DNA of 64,000 bases from Saccharothrix carnea (GTDB taxonomy: Bacteria; Actinomycetota; Actinomycetes; Mycobacteriales; Pseudonocardiaceae): assembly GCF_003014735.1 (NCBI RefSeq), contig NZ_PYAX01000004.1, positions 434,001 to 498,000 of the forward strand. Direction: 5' to 3'. The number at the start of each line of letters is the position of its first letter. Position 1 is the first letter of the stretch. Shown here one piece after another: positions 54,153 to 61,882 of this stretch. Below the pieces are notes generated by a model. The model was not told where the DNA came from. It made no database searches and saw only the letters and a list, made by a program, of their open reading frames with translations. The position numbers were made by a program, and so were the translations under genes.

Positions 54153-54193
54153 GGTCAACCTTCCCGTTCCTTCCGACTTCCCCGCCACACACC

Positions 54194-54227
54194 ACGGGTG
54201 GGGATGCACGACAGCACCCCCACCCGT
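54194..54227 (-). terminator. Hairpin between binding-protein and NRPS reading frames
   Basis: ACGGGTGGGG (54194-54203) pairs with CCCCACCCGT (54218-54227) around 14 bases, in the 87 bases between the lipoprotein stop and the NRPS start. It lies in the leader of the NRPS, where it would act as terminator or attenuator; direction of transcription is minus. Confidence 0.55.
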
Positions 54228-54239
54228 TTCACCCGCCTA

Positions 54240-55250
54240 CTAGTTCTTGATGCCTTCGAGCAGCGGCACGACCTGCTCGATGCCGTAGGGCACGCTCAGC
54301 ACGGTGTTGAACGACATGGCGGCGCCGATCGGCGGGTCCATGTAGGTGAGGAACAGGTCGCGCTTCTCGCCGACGACCTTCAGCCGCTGGTAGGCGGGCA
54401 CGGACTTGACCCGCTCCCACGCGCTCTGGTCGAACATCAGCCACACCAGGCGGTCGGCGTCGAGCAGGTCGAACCGCTCCTCGCTGAACTCGGCCACGTT
54501 CATCTGACCCGCGAGCTTGCCGATCTCGTCAACCAGGGTGAAGCCCAGCTCCTTCATGAAGATGGCCTTCGGGTCGGTCGGCGCGAACGCGGAGTACTGG
54601 CCGGGCTTGAAGCTGTCGGCCACCACCATCGTCTTGCCCGCCCACTCGGGGTGCGCGGCCTTGGCGTCGGCGAACCGCTTGGCCACGCCGTCGATCAGGG
54701 CCTCGGCTTCCTTCTCCTTGCCCAGCGCCTTGCCGATGTGCAGGGTCTGGTCCTGCCACGGCGCCGCGTAGTCCGGGAACGCCTTGGGCTGCGCGACCAC
54801 GGGCGCGATCTTGGACAGCGTGTCGTACTGCTCCTGCTTCATGCCGGAGTAGACCGCGAGGATCAGGTCGGGCTTGAGCGCGGCGACCTTCTCCAGGTTG
54901 TACTCGTCGCGCTCGCCGACGATCTCCGGCTGGGTGCTGCCCCAGAGTTCCTTGGTCCACGGCCAGTTGCCGAACGGCCGCTCCTTGAACCAGTCCACGA
55001 CGCCGACCGGCTTGACGCCCAGGGCCAGCACGGGCTCCTGGTCCGACAGGCCGAGGGTGACGACCTTCTTCGGCTCGGCCTTGATCTCGGTGGTGCCGTA
55101 CTTGTGCTCGACCGAGACCGGGAACGCGCCGGTGGAGGCGGAGTCGGTCTGGCTCGTCCCGCCGGAGCCGGCGTCGCCGCCGCCCCCGCAGGCGGCCAGC
55201 GCCAGCATTGCGGCCGAGACGACCGCGACCAGCTTGAACTTCGTGGACAT
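54240..55250 (-). CDS. Iron-siderophore substrate-binding lipoprotein
   Basis: 336 residues. Lipoprotein signal with lipobox LAAC (Cys21) and a Gly/Ser linker (~22-42). The class III binding-protein fold reads EPKKVVTLGLSDQEPVLALGVKPVGVV, NLEKVAALKPDLILAVYSGM and a long middle helix. FepB/FhuD-like proteins bind ferric siderophore outside the membrane and pass it to FecCD permeases. No permease adjoins; the importer at 22136-24962 has permeases and ATPase but no binding protein. An iron box lies 46 bases upstream. The NRPS follows on the same strand. Confidence 0.92.
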   Translation of the reverse strand: MSTKFKLVAVVSAAMLALAACGGGGDAGSGGTSQTDSASTGAFPVSVEHKYGTTEIKAEPKKVVTLGLSDQEPVLALGVKPVGVVDWFKERPFGNWPWTKELWGSTQPEIVGERDEYNLEKVAALKPDLILAVYSGMKQEQYDTLSKIAPVVAQPKAFPDYAAPWQDQTLHIGKALGKEKEAEALIDGVAKRFADAKAAHPEWAGKTMVVADSFKPGQYSAFAPTDPKAIFMKELGFTLVDEIGKLAGQMNVAEFSEERFDLLDADRLVWLMFDQSAWERVKSVPAYQRLKVVGEKRDLFLTYMDPPIGAAMSFNTVLSVPYGIEQVVPLLEGIKN

Positions 55251-55296
55251 CAGGGTTTCCCTTTCGGCAGGCGCGGCGGCGCGCCGTGGTACCAGG

Positions 55297-55315
55297 TTAG
55301 GTTTGCGTAACCTAA
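55297..55315 (-). promoter_or_regulatory. Iron box of the binding-protein gene
   Basis: TTAGGTTTGCGTAACCTAA against consensus TTAGGTTAGGCTAACCTAA: 16 of 19 match, and the arms GTTAGGTT/AACCTAAC region is perfectly palindromic. It lies between the N-monooxygenase stop and the binding-protein start, so that gene, and by readthrough the NRPS, can be iron-repressed independently. Confidence 0.88.
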
Positions 55316-55331
55316 CAAACAGTCGGGCGTT

Positions 55332-56672
55332 TCAGCTCACCCGTGAGACGCTGATCGCGTATTCGGGCTGCGAGGGCACCCCGGAGGGCACGGCCGGGGT
55401 GCGGCGGCCGAGCACGGACTGGAGGATCTCCCCCACCCGCACGGACGTGTTGGACAGCAACGACGACGAGATGCCGTGCGTGTGCTCGGTGCCGCCCTGG
55501 AGGTACAGGCCGGCCGGCAGGTCGTCGTCGGTGTCCAGGCGGTAGTCACGGCCGACGCTGAGCCTGCCGTGCGCGTCCCGGGCGCAGCGCCCGGCCAGCT
55601 CGCCCAGCAGCGCGGTCGGGTCGGCCTCGCGGTAGCCGGTGGCGTAGACGATTGCGTCGGCGTCGAGCACCTCGCGCGCACCGGTGCTCAGCGACTCGAC
55701 GGTGACGGCCACGCCGTCCGCGCGGTCGTCCAGCTCGGCCACCCGGGACAGGTTGAGCAGCCGCAACCGCTGCCGCCCCACCACCTTCTCCCGGTACACC
55801 CGCCGGTACAGCTCGGCGATCAGCTCGTTGTCGACCACCGCGTAGTTGGTGTTGCCGTGGTAGTCCATGAGCTTGCGCTTGACCTGCTCGGGCGCGGCGA
55901 AGTAGTCGTCCACGGCGGCGGGGTCGAAGATCCGGTTCGCGAACGAGCTGTCGTCGGCGGGGCTGTAGCCGTAGCGGGCGAACACCGCGCACACCTCGGC
56001 GGACGGGAACCGCTCGTGCAGGAACGCGGTGACCTCCGCGCCGCTCTGCCCGGCGCCGACCACGACGAGCCGGCGGGGGTCGGTCAGCGAGTCGACGCGG
56101 TGCAGGAAGTCGCGGTTGTGCCAGACCCGCTCGGACGGCCGGACGCCCTCGGGCAGCGCCGGGCGCAGGCCGGTGGCCAGCACCAGGTTGCGGGCGCGGC
56201 GCACCTCCACCTCACCGGCCGACGTGCGCGAGACGACGTCGAAGTACGTGATCACGCCGTCCTCGGCCACCGGGCGGACGTCCACCACTTCGTGGTCGTA
56301 GGACACCAGGTCGTCCACCCGGCCCGCGGCCCACTCGAAGTAGTCGTGGAACTCGACCCGCAGCGGGAACAGGTTCTTGTGGTTGATGAAGTCGACCAGC
56401 CTGCCCTTGTCGTGCAGGTAGCTGAGGAAGGTGAAGGTGCTGTTCGGGTTCCGCAGCGTCACCAGGTCCTTGAGGAACGACACCTGCATGGTGGCGTCCT
56501 CGATCAGCATCCCGCGGTGCCAGCCGAACCGCGGCTGCCGTTCCAGGAAGTGGGCGGTCACCACGTCTTCGGGTCGCGCGGTGGCGTTGTACTCGGTGAC
56601 GGCGATCGCGAGGGCCAGGTTGGACGGCCCGAAGCCGACGCCGAGGACGTCGAAGACCGGTGGCTGTGGCAT
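55332..56672 (-). CDS. L-ornithine/L-lysine N-monooxygenase
   Basis: 446 residues, class B flavin N-hydroxylase of the SidA/PvdA/IucD/KtzI type. FAD-binding GVGFGPSNLALA (11-22), WHRGMLIEDATMQVSFLKDL substrate-flavin loop, NADPH-binding VVVGAGQSGAEV (~211-222), DDSSFANRIFDP and ATGYREADP. These make N5-hydroxyornithine or N6-hydroxylysine, the base of hydroxamates. Ornithine is favoured because A3 of the linked NRPS carries the hydroxyornithine code. Divergent from the exporter genes; an iron box overlaps its promoter. Confidence 0.93.
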   Translation of the reverse strand: MPQPPVFDVLGVGFGPSNLALAIAVTEYNATARPEDVVTAHFLERQPRFGWHRGMLIEDATMQVSFLKDLVTLRNPNSTFTFLSYLHDKGRLVDFINHKNLFPLRVEFHDYFEWAAGRVDDLVSYDHEVVDVRPVAEDGVITYFDVVSRTSAGEVEVRRARNLVLATGLRPALPEGVRPSERVWHNRDFLHRVDSLTDPRRLVVVGAGQSGAEVTAFLHERFPSAEVCAVFARYGYSPADDSSFANRIFDPAAVDDYFAAPEQVKRKLMDYHGNTNYAVVDNELIAELYRRVYREKVVGRQRLRLLNLSRVAELDDRADGVAVTVESLSTGAREVLDADAIVYATGYREADPTALLGELAGRCARDAHGRLSVGRDYRLDTDDDLPAGLYLQGGTEHTHGISSSLLSNTSVRVGEILQSVLGRRTPAVPSGVPSQPEYAISVSRVS

Positions 56673-56708
56673 GGCTGTCCCATCGGTGCGAGTACAGGGT
56701 GATCGAAC

Positions 56709-56727
56709 TTTGGTTACCCTAACCTAA
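56709..56727 (-). promoter_or_regulatory. Iron box of the N-monooxygenase gene
   Basis: Minus strand reads TTAGGTTAGGGTAACCAAA: 17 of 19 match to consensus. It lies 37 bases upstream of ATG 56672. Confidence 0.88.
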
Positions 56728-56766
56728 GTTGATCCTCCGCGGGAGTGATCCAGGCCTCTCTTCTGA

Positions 56767-56785
56767 TTAGGGTAGCCTCACCTAG
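56767..56785 (+). promoter_or_regulatory. Iron box of the ABC-exporter operon
   Basis: TTAGGGTAGCCTCACCTAG: 15 of 19 match to consensus, 26 bases before GTG 56811. With the box at 56709 it gives each divergent promoter its own operator, 58 bp apart. Confidence 0.7.
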
Positions 56786-56810
56786 CACTCAGCGGAAGGC
56801 GGGCACCGGG

Positions 56811-58487
56811 GTGAAGACCGTCCTCAAGGCGGATGTCCTCAAGAGGGCAGTGACCGGGCAGTGGAGATCCGTGACCGTCGCCTCGGCGCTCGGCGCGGCC
56901 CACCAGACCGGCGAGGCCGCCGTGCCGCTGCTGATCGGCGTGGTGATCGACGAGGCGGTGCGCACCGGCGCGAGCGGGCGGCTGGCGCTGTGGATCGGCG
57001 TGCTGGCCGCGGTGTTCGTGGCGCTGTCGCTGAGCTTCCGCTTCTCCTTGCGCAACGGGGAGAAGGCGTCGCACCAGGCCGCGCACGAGGTGCGGTCGAG
57101 GTTGGCCGCGCGGGTGCTGTCGGCGGACGGCGGCGCCGCGCACGGCAGGCTGTCCGGCGAGCTGGCGAACATCGCGACCAGCGACGCGCAGCGGGTCGGG
57201 CAGGTGAACCTGGCGCTGCCGATCGCGTTCTCGGCGGTGGTCGGCGTGCTGGTGGGCGCGGTGGCGCTGCTGCGGGTGTCGTGGGTGCTCGGGCTGCTGG
57301 TGCTGGTGGCCGCTCCGGTGCTGCTCGGCCTGGCGCACGTGCTCGGCAGACCGCTCGAACGGCGCAGTGACGCCGAACAGGACCGGGCCGCGCTCGCGTC
57401 CGGGGTGGCGGCCGACCTGGTGGCCGGGCTGCGGGCGTTGAAGGGCATCGGCGCGGAGGCGACCGCGTCCCAGCGGTACCGGGTGACCAGCCGGTCGTCC
57501 ATGGAGGCCGCGATCCGGGCCGCCCGGTCGCGGGCCTGGCTGGACGGCTCGATGCTGGCCACGACCGGGGTGTTCCTGGCGATCGTGGCGCTGGTCGGCG
57601 GTCACCTGGCCGCGTCGGGCACGATCACCGTCGGCGAGCTGGTGGCCGCAGTCGGGTTGGCGCAGTTCCTGCTGTGGCCGCTGTCGATCTTCTCGTGGGT
57701 CAACGGCTTGCTGGCGCAGGGCCGGGCGTCGGCCGCGCGGGTGGCCGAGGTGCTGGCCGCGCCCCCGACCGTGCCGCCCGGTTCGTCGCCTTTGCCGCCC
57801 TCGGTGGCCGGTCGGGTCGAGCTGGACGGCGTGGTGTCGGGGTCGTTGCGGGGTGTGTCGTTGACGGCGGAACCCGGTGAGCTGCTCGGCGTGGTGGCGC
57901 GTGATCCGGCGGACGCGGTGTCGTTGCTGGCCGTGCTGGCCCGCGAGGTCGACCCGGACGAGGGCACCGTGACGCTGGACGGCGTGCCGCTGTCCACTGT
58001 GGAGAGTGCGGCGCTGCGGTCGGCGGTGCTGGTGGCGGCGCACGACGCGGACCTGTTCGAGGGATCCGTGCGGGAGAACGTCGAAGCCGGTGGCGACCGG
58101 GTCGACGAGGCCATGGCCGCGGCACGGGTGGACGACGTGGCGCGGGCGCTGCCGGACGGGCTGGACACGGCGATCTCGGCCCGGGGCCGGTCGCTGTCGG
58201 GCGGCCAGCGGCAGCGGGTGGTGCTGGCGCGTGCCCTGGCCGCCGCTCCCCCGGTGCTGGTGGTGCACGACCCGACGACCGCGGTGGACGCGGTGACGGA
58301 GGTGTCGCTGGCCGCCGGGATCAAGCGGACGAGGGCCGGGCTGACCACCGTCGTGGTGGCGACGAGCCCGGCGCTGCTGGCCGCGGCGGACCGCGTGGTG
58401 TTCCTGGCTTCCGGTGTCGTGGTCGCGGCGGGCGCGCACGCGGACCTGGTGGCCGACGACGACTACCGACTGGTGGTGTTGAGCTGA
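56811..58487 (+). CDS. ABC exporter half-transporter A (degenerate Walker A)
   Basis: 558 residues from GTG 56811; the frame is open 22 codons further but those overlap the iron box. Six-helix type I exporter domain (~20-300), then an ATPase domain. The Walker A site is gone (GELLGVVARDPADAVSLL, ~357-372, instead of GxxGxGKST) and the Walker B Glu is Pro (VLVVHDPTTAVD), but the signature LSGGQRQRV (462-470) is intact. It therefore cannot be the ATP-hydrolysing half alone and fits a heterodimer with the next gene. Probably exports the siderophore, or imports it as in IrtAB. Confidence 0.9.
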   Translation: MKTVLKADVLKRAVTGQWRSVTVASALGAAHQTGEAAVPLLIGVVIDEAVRTGASGRLALWIGVLAAVFVALSLSFRFSLRNGEKASHQAAHEVRSRLAARVLSADGGAAHGRLSGELANIATSDAQRVGQVNLALPIAFSAVVGVLVGAVALLRVSWVLGLLVLVAAPVLLGLAHVLGRPLERRSDAEQDRAALASGVAADLVAGLRALKGIGAEATASQRYRVTSRSSMEAAIRAARSRAWLDGSMLATTGVFLAIVALVGGHLAASGTITVGELVAAVGLAQFLLWPLSIFSWVNGLLAQGRASAARVAEVLAAPPTVPPGSSPLPPSVAGRVELDGVVSGSLRGVSLTAEPGELLGVVARDPADAVSLLAVLAREVDPDEGTVTLDGVPLSTVESAALRSAVLVAAHDADLFEGSVRENVEAGGDRVDEAMAAARVDDVARALPDGLDTAISARGRSLSGGQRQRVVLARALAAAPPVLVVHDPTTAVDAVTEVSLAAGIKRTRAGLTTVVVATSPALLAAADRVVFLASGVVVAAGAHADLVADDDYRLVVLS

Positions 58488-58564
58488 TGCGGGCGACTTC
58501 GACCGGACCCGGCCCGCGCGCGGGCCGCCGGGTCACGACCGCCGGACCGGCGGTGTCGGGCTGA
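58487..58564 (+). CDS. Possible 25-codon coupling ORF between the exporter genes
   Basis: ATG 58487 shares its A with the stop of exporter A (TGATG); the ORF runs 25 codons, and its TGA shares its A with the ATG of exporter B (TGATG again). Product MRATSTGPGPRAGRR... is basic, unlike a folded protein. It covers a GC palindrome GGCCCGCGCGCGGGCC that would fold in the mRNA. More likely a translational relay than a protein gene. Confidence 0.35.
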   Translation: MRATSTGPGPRAGRRVTTAGPAVSG

Positions 58565-60288
58565 TGCGCGAGCTGCTTGCGACCGCGTCCGGCGCCCGGA
58601 CCTGGGCGGCGGTCGGCGAGTTGGTGCGACCGCGCCGCGCGTCGGCGTGGGGTGCGTTCCTCGTGCTCCTGGCGGGCACGGCGGTCGGGTTGCTCACCGC
58701 GCCCGTGCTCGGCCGGATCGTGGACGTGGTGGGCGCGGGGTCGTCCGCCATCACGTGGCTCGTCGTGGTGCTGGTGCTGGTCGCGATCACCCAGGGCGTC
58801 TCCACGTCGTTCGGCACGTCCCTGGTGGCCCGGCTGGGCGAGGGGATGCTCGCCGACCTGCGCGAGAAGTTCGTGGAACGGGCGCTGCACCTGCCGTTGG
58901 AGCGGGTGGAGGAGGCCGGTGCGGGCGACCTGACCTCGCGGGTGACGCGGGACGTGCAGGTGATCGCCGACGCGGTGCGCAACGCGCTGCCGGTGATGGC
59001 GCGGTCGGCGTTGACGATCGGGTTGACCGTGGTCGGCATCGCCGTGCTCGACTGGCGGTTCCTGATCCCGGTGGTGCTGGCGCTGCCGATCCACGTGCAC
59101 ACCGTGCGGTGGTACGGCGGGCGGGCGGTGAAGCTGTACGCGGCGCAGCGCGTGGCAGTCGGCGTCCAGCAGCAGCAGTTGCTGGACTCGATCGGCGGCG
59201 CGGCGACCGTGCGGACGTTCGGGCTGGCCTCGTCGCACGTGGCACGGGTGCGGTCGCGGTCGCGGGAGGCGGTGGACCTGGCGTTGCGCGGCATCCGGCT
59301 GCTGACCCGGTTCTACGGCCGGCTGAACGTGGCCGAGTTCATCGGCCTGGCCGGTGTGCTGGTGACCGGTTTCTGGCTGGTCGGCGCGGGCACCGCGTCG
59401 GTGGGCACGGCGACCGCCGCGGCGCTGTACTTCCACAGCCTGTTCAACCCCATCAACGCCGCACTGGCGCTGGCCGACGACGCCCAGGCCGCCACCGCGT
59501 CGCTGTCGCGGCTGGTCGGCGTGGCCGACGAGCCGATGCCCGTGCTGGAGGGCCGGGTGCGGCCGGTGGACACGACGATCAAGCTGGCCGGGGTGTCGTA
59601 CTCCTATGTGGACGGTCATCCCGTGCTGCGGGACGTCGACCTGGAGCTGGGCGCCGGTGAGCGGGTGGCGCTGGTCGGCGCGTCCGGCGCGGGCAAGACG
59701 ACGTTGGCGAAGCTGATCGCGGGCGTGCACGAGCCGACCGGCGGGTGCATCAGCCTCGGCGGGGTGGAGCTGGGCTCGGTGGTGCGGTCGGTCGCGCTGA
59801 TCACGCAGGAGGTGCACGTCTTCGCGGGTCCGCTGGCCGACGACCTGCGGCTGGCCCGCCCCGACGCCACCGACGAGCAGCTCGCGGCGGCGCTGGCGCG
59901 GGTGGGCGCGCTGGGTTGGGCCTCGGCGCTGCCCTCCGGGCTCGACACCGTGGTCGGCGAGGGCGGCCACCGGCTGACCGTGGCGCAGGCGCAGCAGCTG
60001 GCGCTGGCCAGGCTCGTGCTGGCCGACCCGCCGGTGGCGATCCTGGACGAGGCGACCGCGGACGCGGGCAGCGCGGGTGCGCGTGAGCTGGAGGAAGCGG
60101 CGGCGCGGGCGTTGGACGGGCGGACCGGCCTGGTGGTGGCGCACCGGCTGACCCAGGCCGTGACGGCGGACCGCGTGGTCGTGCTGGACGCGGGCCGGGT
60201 GGTGGAGAGCGGCACGCACGACGAGCTGCTGGCCGCCGGCGGCCGGTACGCCGAGCTGTGGGCGGCCTGGTCGGGCACCCGGTCCTAG
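58564..60288 (+). CDS. ABC exporter half-transporter B (degenerate signature)
   Basis: 574 residues from ATG 58564. Six-helix exporter domain (~30-310), then ATPase with intact Walker A VGASGAGKTT (371-380), Q-loop LITQEVHVF and Walker B AILDEATAD (Glu496), but the signature LSGGQ reads LTVAQ (471-475). The defects complement those of half-transporter A: B's Walker site pairs with A's intact LSGGQ to give one working ATP site. The iron box, NRPS and monooxygenase alongside make siderophore export the likely job. Confidence 0.9.
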   Translation: MRELLATASGARTWAAVGELVRPRRASAWGAFLVLLAGTAVGLLTAPVLGRIVDVVGAGSSAITWLVVVLVLVAITQGVSTSFGTSLVARLGEGMLADLREKFVERALHLPLERVEEAGAGDLTSRVTRDVQVIADAVRNALPVMARSALTIGLTVVGIAVLDWRFLIPVVLALPIHVHTVRWYGGRAVKLYAAQRVAVGVQQQQLLDSIGGAATVRTFGLASSHVARVRSRSREAVDLALRGIRLLTRFYGRLNVAEFIGLAGVLVTGFWLVGAGTASVGTATAAALYFHSLFNPINAALALADDAQAATASLSRLVGVADEPMPVLEGRVRPVDTTIKLAGVSYSYVDGHPVLRDVDLELGAGERVALVGASGAGKTTLAKLIAGVHEPTGGCISLGGVELGSVVRSVALITQEVHVFAGPLADDLRLARPDATDEQLAAALARVGALGWASALPSGLDTVVGEGGHRLTVAQAQQLALARLVLADPPVAILDEATADAGSAGARELEEAAARALDGRTGLVVAHRLTQAVTADRVVVLDAGRVVESGTHDELLAAGGRYAELWAAWSGTRS

Positions 60289-60321
60289 CCGGCGCGCGTC
60301 CGGCGGCCGGACGTGGCGGCA

Positions 60322-60355
60322 GGTGGTGCAGGAGGTGCGAACCCCCTGCACCACC
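60322..60355. terminator. 11-bp hairpin between convergent genes
   Basis: GGTGGTGCAGG (60322-60332) pairs with CCTGCACCACC (60345-60355), loop 12 bases, 34 bases after the exporter B stop and just before the end of the small membrane-protein gene on the other strand. Confidence 0.75.
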
Positions 60356-60367
60356 CGAGCACCGGGA

Positions 60368-60517
60368 TCAGAACAGGACGATCAGCAGGATGATCGCGAG
60401 GACCACCGCGATCACGGTCGGGATGGTGGCGGGCGACCTGCGGTAGTGCCGCTCCACCGACGTGGTGCGGAACCAGCTGTGCGGCAGGCGGCGGCGATGT
60501 CTCTCGACCCAAGGCAT
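60368..60517 (-). CDS. 49-residue single-helix membrane protein
   Basis: ATG 60517 has GGGAG six bases upstream; an earlier in-frame ATG lacks one. A basic N-terminal half (VERHRRRLPHSWFRTTSVERHYRRS) precedes one strongly hydrophobic C-terminal helix (TVIAVVLAIILLIVLF), so the basic part is probably cytoplasmic with the tail ending in the membrane. No family recognised. Transcribed on its own between the convergent exporter and the MFS gene. Confidence 0.55.
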   Translation of the reverse strand: MPWVERHRRRLPHSWFRTTSVERHYRRSPATIPTVIAVVLAIILLIVLF

Positions 60518-60614
60518 GTCTGCTCCCAACGTGGTCTCGTCCTCCCGGACGATCACGTGGGTGGTACCCGGAAGAGCCGGCCGCTAAGCCCCGGATGCCT
60601 TTGAACGACGGGAA

Positions 60615-60642
60615 GCGCCGGTGGTCGACGGACCACCGGCGC
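60615..60642 (-). terminator. 12-bp terminator of the MFS gene
   Basis: GCGCCGGTGGTC (60615-60626) pairs perfectly with GACCACCGGCGC (60631-60642) around GACG, starting 14 bases after the MFS stop. Confidence 0.8.
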
Positions 60643-60656
60643 GGTCGAACGGAAGC

Positions 60657-61820
60657 TCAGGCCTGTTCCGCCACCGGAGCCGGCCGGCGCAACGCCAGCG
60701 CGTCGGGCACCAGCGTCAGCAGGCCCAGCACGCCCAGGGCCGCGCCGATCCACAGCGGGCCGCGCAGCCCCAGGCCCCAGTCGATGCCCAGGCCGCCGAT
60801 CCACGAACCGACCATCACGCCGAGCATGATGCACGCCGTGTGCACGGAGTTGACCAGCATGTTGTTCTGCCCCACGCGGGCGCCGCGCGTCACCAGGGCC
60901 GGGTTCATCGACACGCCGGTCAGGCCGATCACCACCAGCGCCAGGACCGCGACCACCGCCGACTGGGCGAACAACGCGAACAGCGCCATCGCCGCCACGG
61001 CCACGACCAGGCCGACCACGAGCACCTGGATGGTGAACCGGTCGGCCAACCTGCCCACCACGTTGTTGCCCACGATCGTCGCGACGCCGTAGACCACGAG
61101 CAGCACCGGCACGACCCCGGCGGAGAACCCGCTCAGCTCGGTCAGGATCGGCACGAAGTAGGTGAAGCCCGCGAACGTGGCGCCGATCAGCAGCAGGCTC
61201 GTCGCGTAGATGGCCCACAGCTTGCCGCTGCGGAAGATCGCGAGCTGGCCCGCCATCGGCACCGGCGGCGGCGCGGGCATCGCGGGCAGCGCCTTGAGCA
61301 GCAGCAGGCCGACCGCGAGCGCGACCACCGCCACGGACAGGAAGCTGACCCGCCAGCCGAACGCGTCACCGACCAGCGTCGCCGCGGGCAGGCCGAGCAC
61401 GGTGCCGAACATCAGCCCGCCCAGCACCAGCGACGACGCCCGCGCGAACTTCTCGCCGCCGACCAGTTCGGCGCACGCGGTCAGCGCCACGCCGAAGAAC
61501 GCCGCCGCCGCGACCGCCGTGATGAGGCGGGCGGCCACCATGGTCCCGTAGTCCGGCGCGAACGCGCCGAGCACCTGGCCCACCACGAACACCGCGACGA
61601 GCCCGAGCAGGGCGGTCTTGCGCGACATCTTCAGCAGCGCGACGGTCAGCAGCGGGCCGCCGACCGCCATCGCCCCCGCGTAGACGGTGACCAGGTAGCC
61701 GACGGCCGCGAACGACACGTCGAACTCGGCGGACAGCGCGGGCATCAGCCCCGACACCATGTACTCGCTGGTGGTCAGGGCGAAGATGCCCAGACCGAGG
61801 ACGTAGACCGCTAGCGGCAT
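60657..61820 (-). CDS. MFS efflux transporter (12-helix DHA1 type)
   Basis: 387 residues from ATG 61820 (GGGAG nine bases upstream; the longer frame runs over clpP in the wrong phase). Twelve helices, with FALTTSEYMVSGLMPALSAEF opening, GGPLLTVALLKMSRKTALL (motif A region) and LGLPAATLVGDAFGWRVSF (motif C region), as in AraJ/Cml/PbuE-type drug efflux pumps. Possibly a second exit route for the siderophore, from position only; no iron box was found. Confidence 0.88.
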   Translation of the reverse strand: MPLAVYVLGLGIFALTTSEYMVSGLMPALSAEFDVSFAAVGYLVTVYAGAMAVGGPLLTVALLKMSRKTALLGLVAVFVVGQVLGAFAPDYGTMVAARLITAVAAAAFFGVALTACAELVGGEKFARASSLVLGGLMFGTVLGLPAATLVGDAFGWRVSFLSVAVVALAVGLLLLKALPAMPAPPPVPMAGQLAIFRSGKLWAIYATSLLLIGATFAGFTYFVPILTELSGFSAGVVPVLLVVYGVATIVGNNVVGRLADRFTIQVLVVGLVVAVAAMALFALFAQSAVVAVLALVVIGLTGVSMNPALVTRGARVGQNNMLVNSVHTACIMLGVMVGSWIGGLGIDWGLGLRGPLWIGAALGVLGLLTLVPDALALRRPAPVAEQA

Positions 61821-61882
61821 CGGTTCGGACTCCCGAAGAGGTGGCGACGGTGGAGCGGCGCCGGCGGCGGGCCGGCGGTGGA

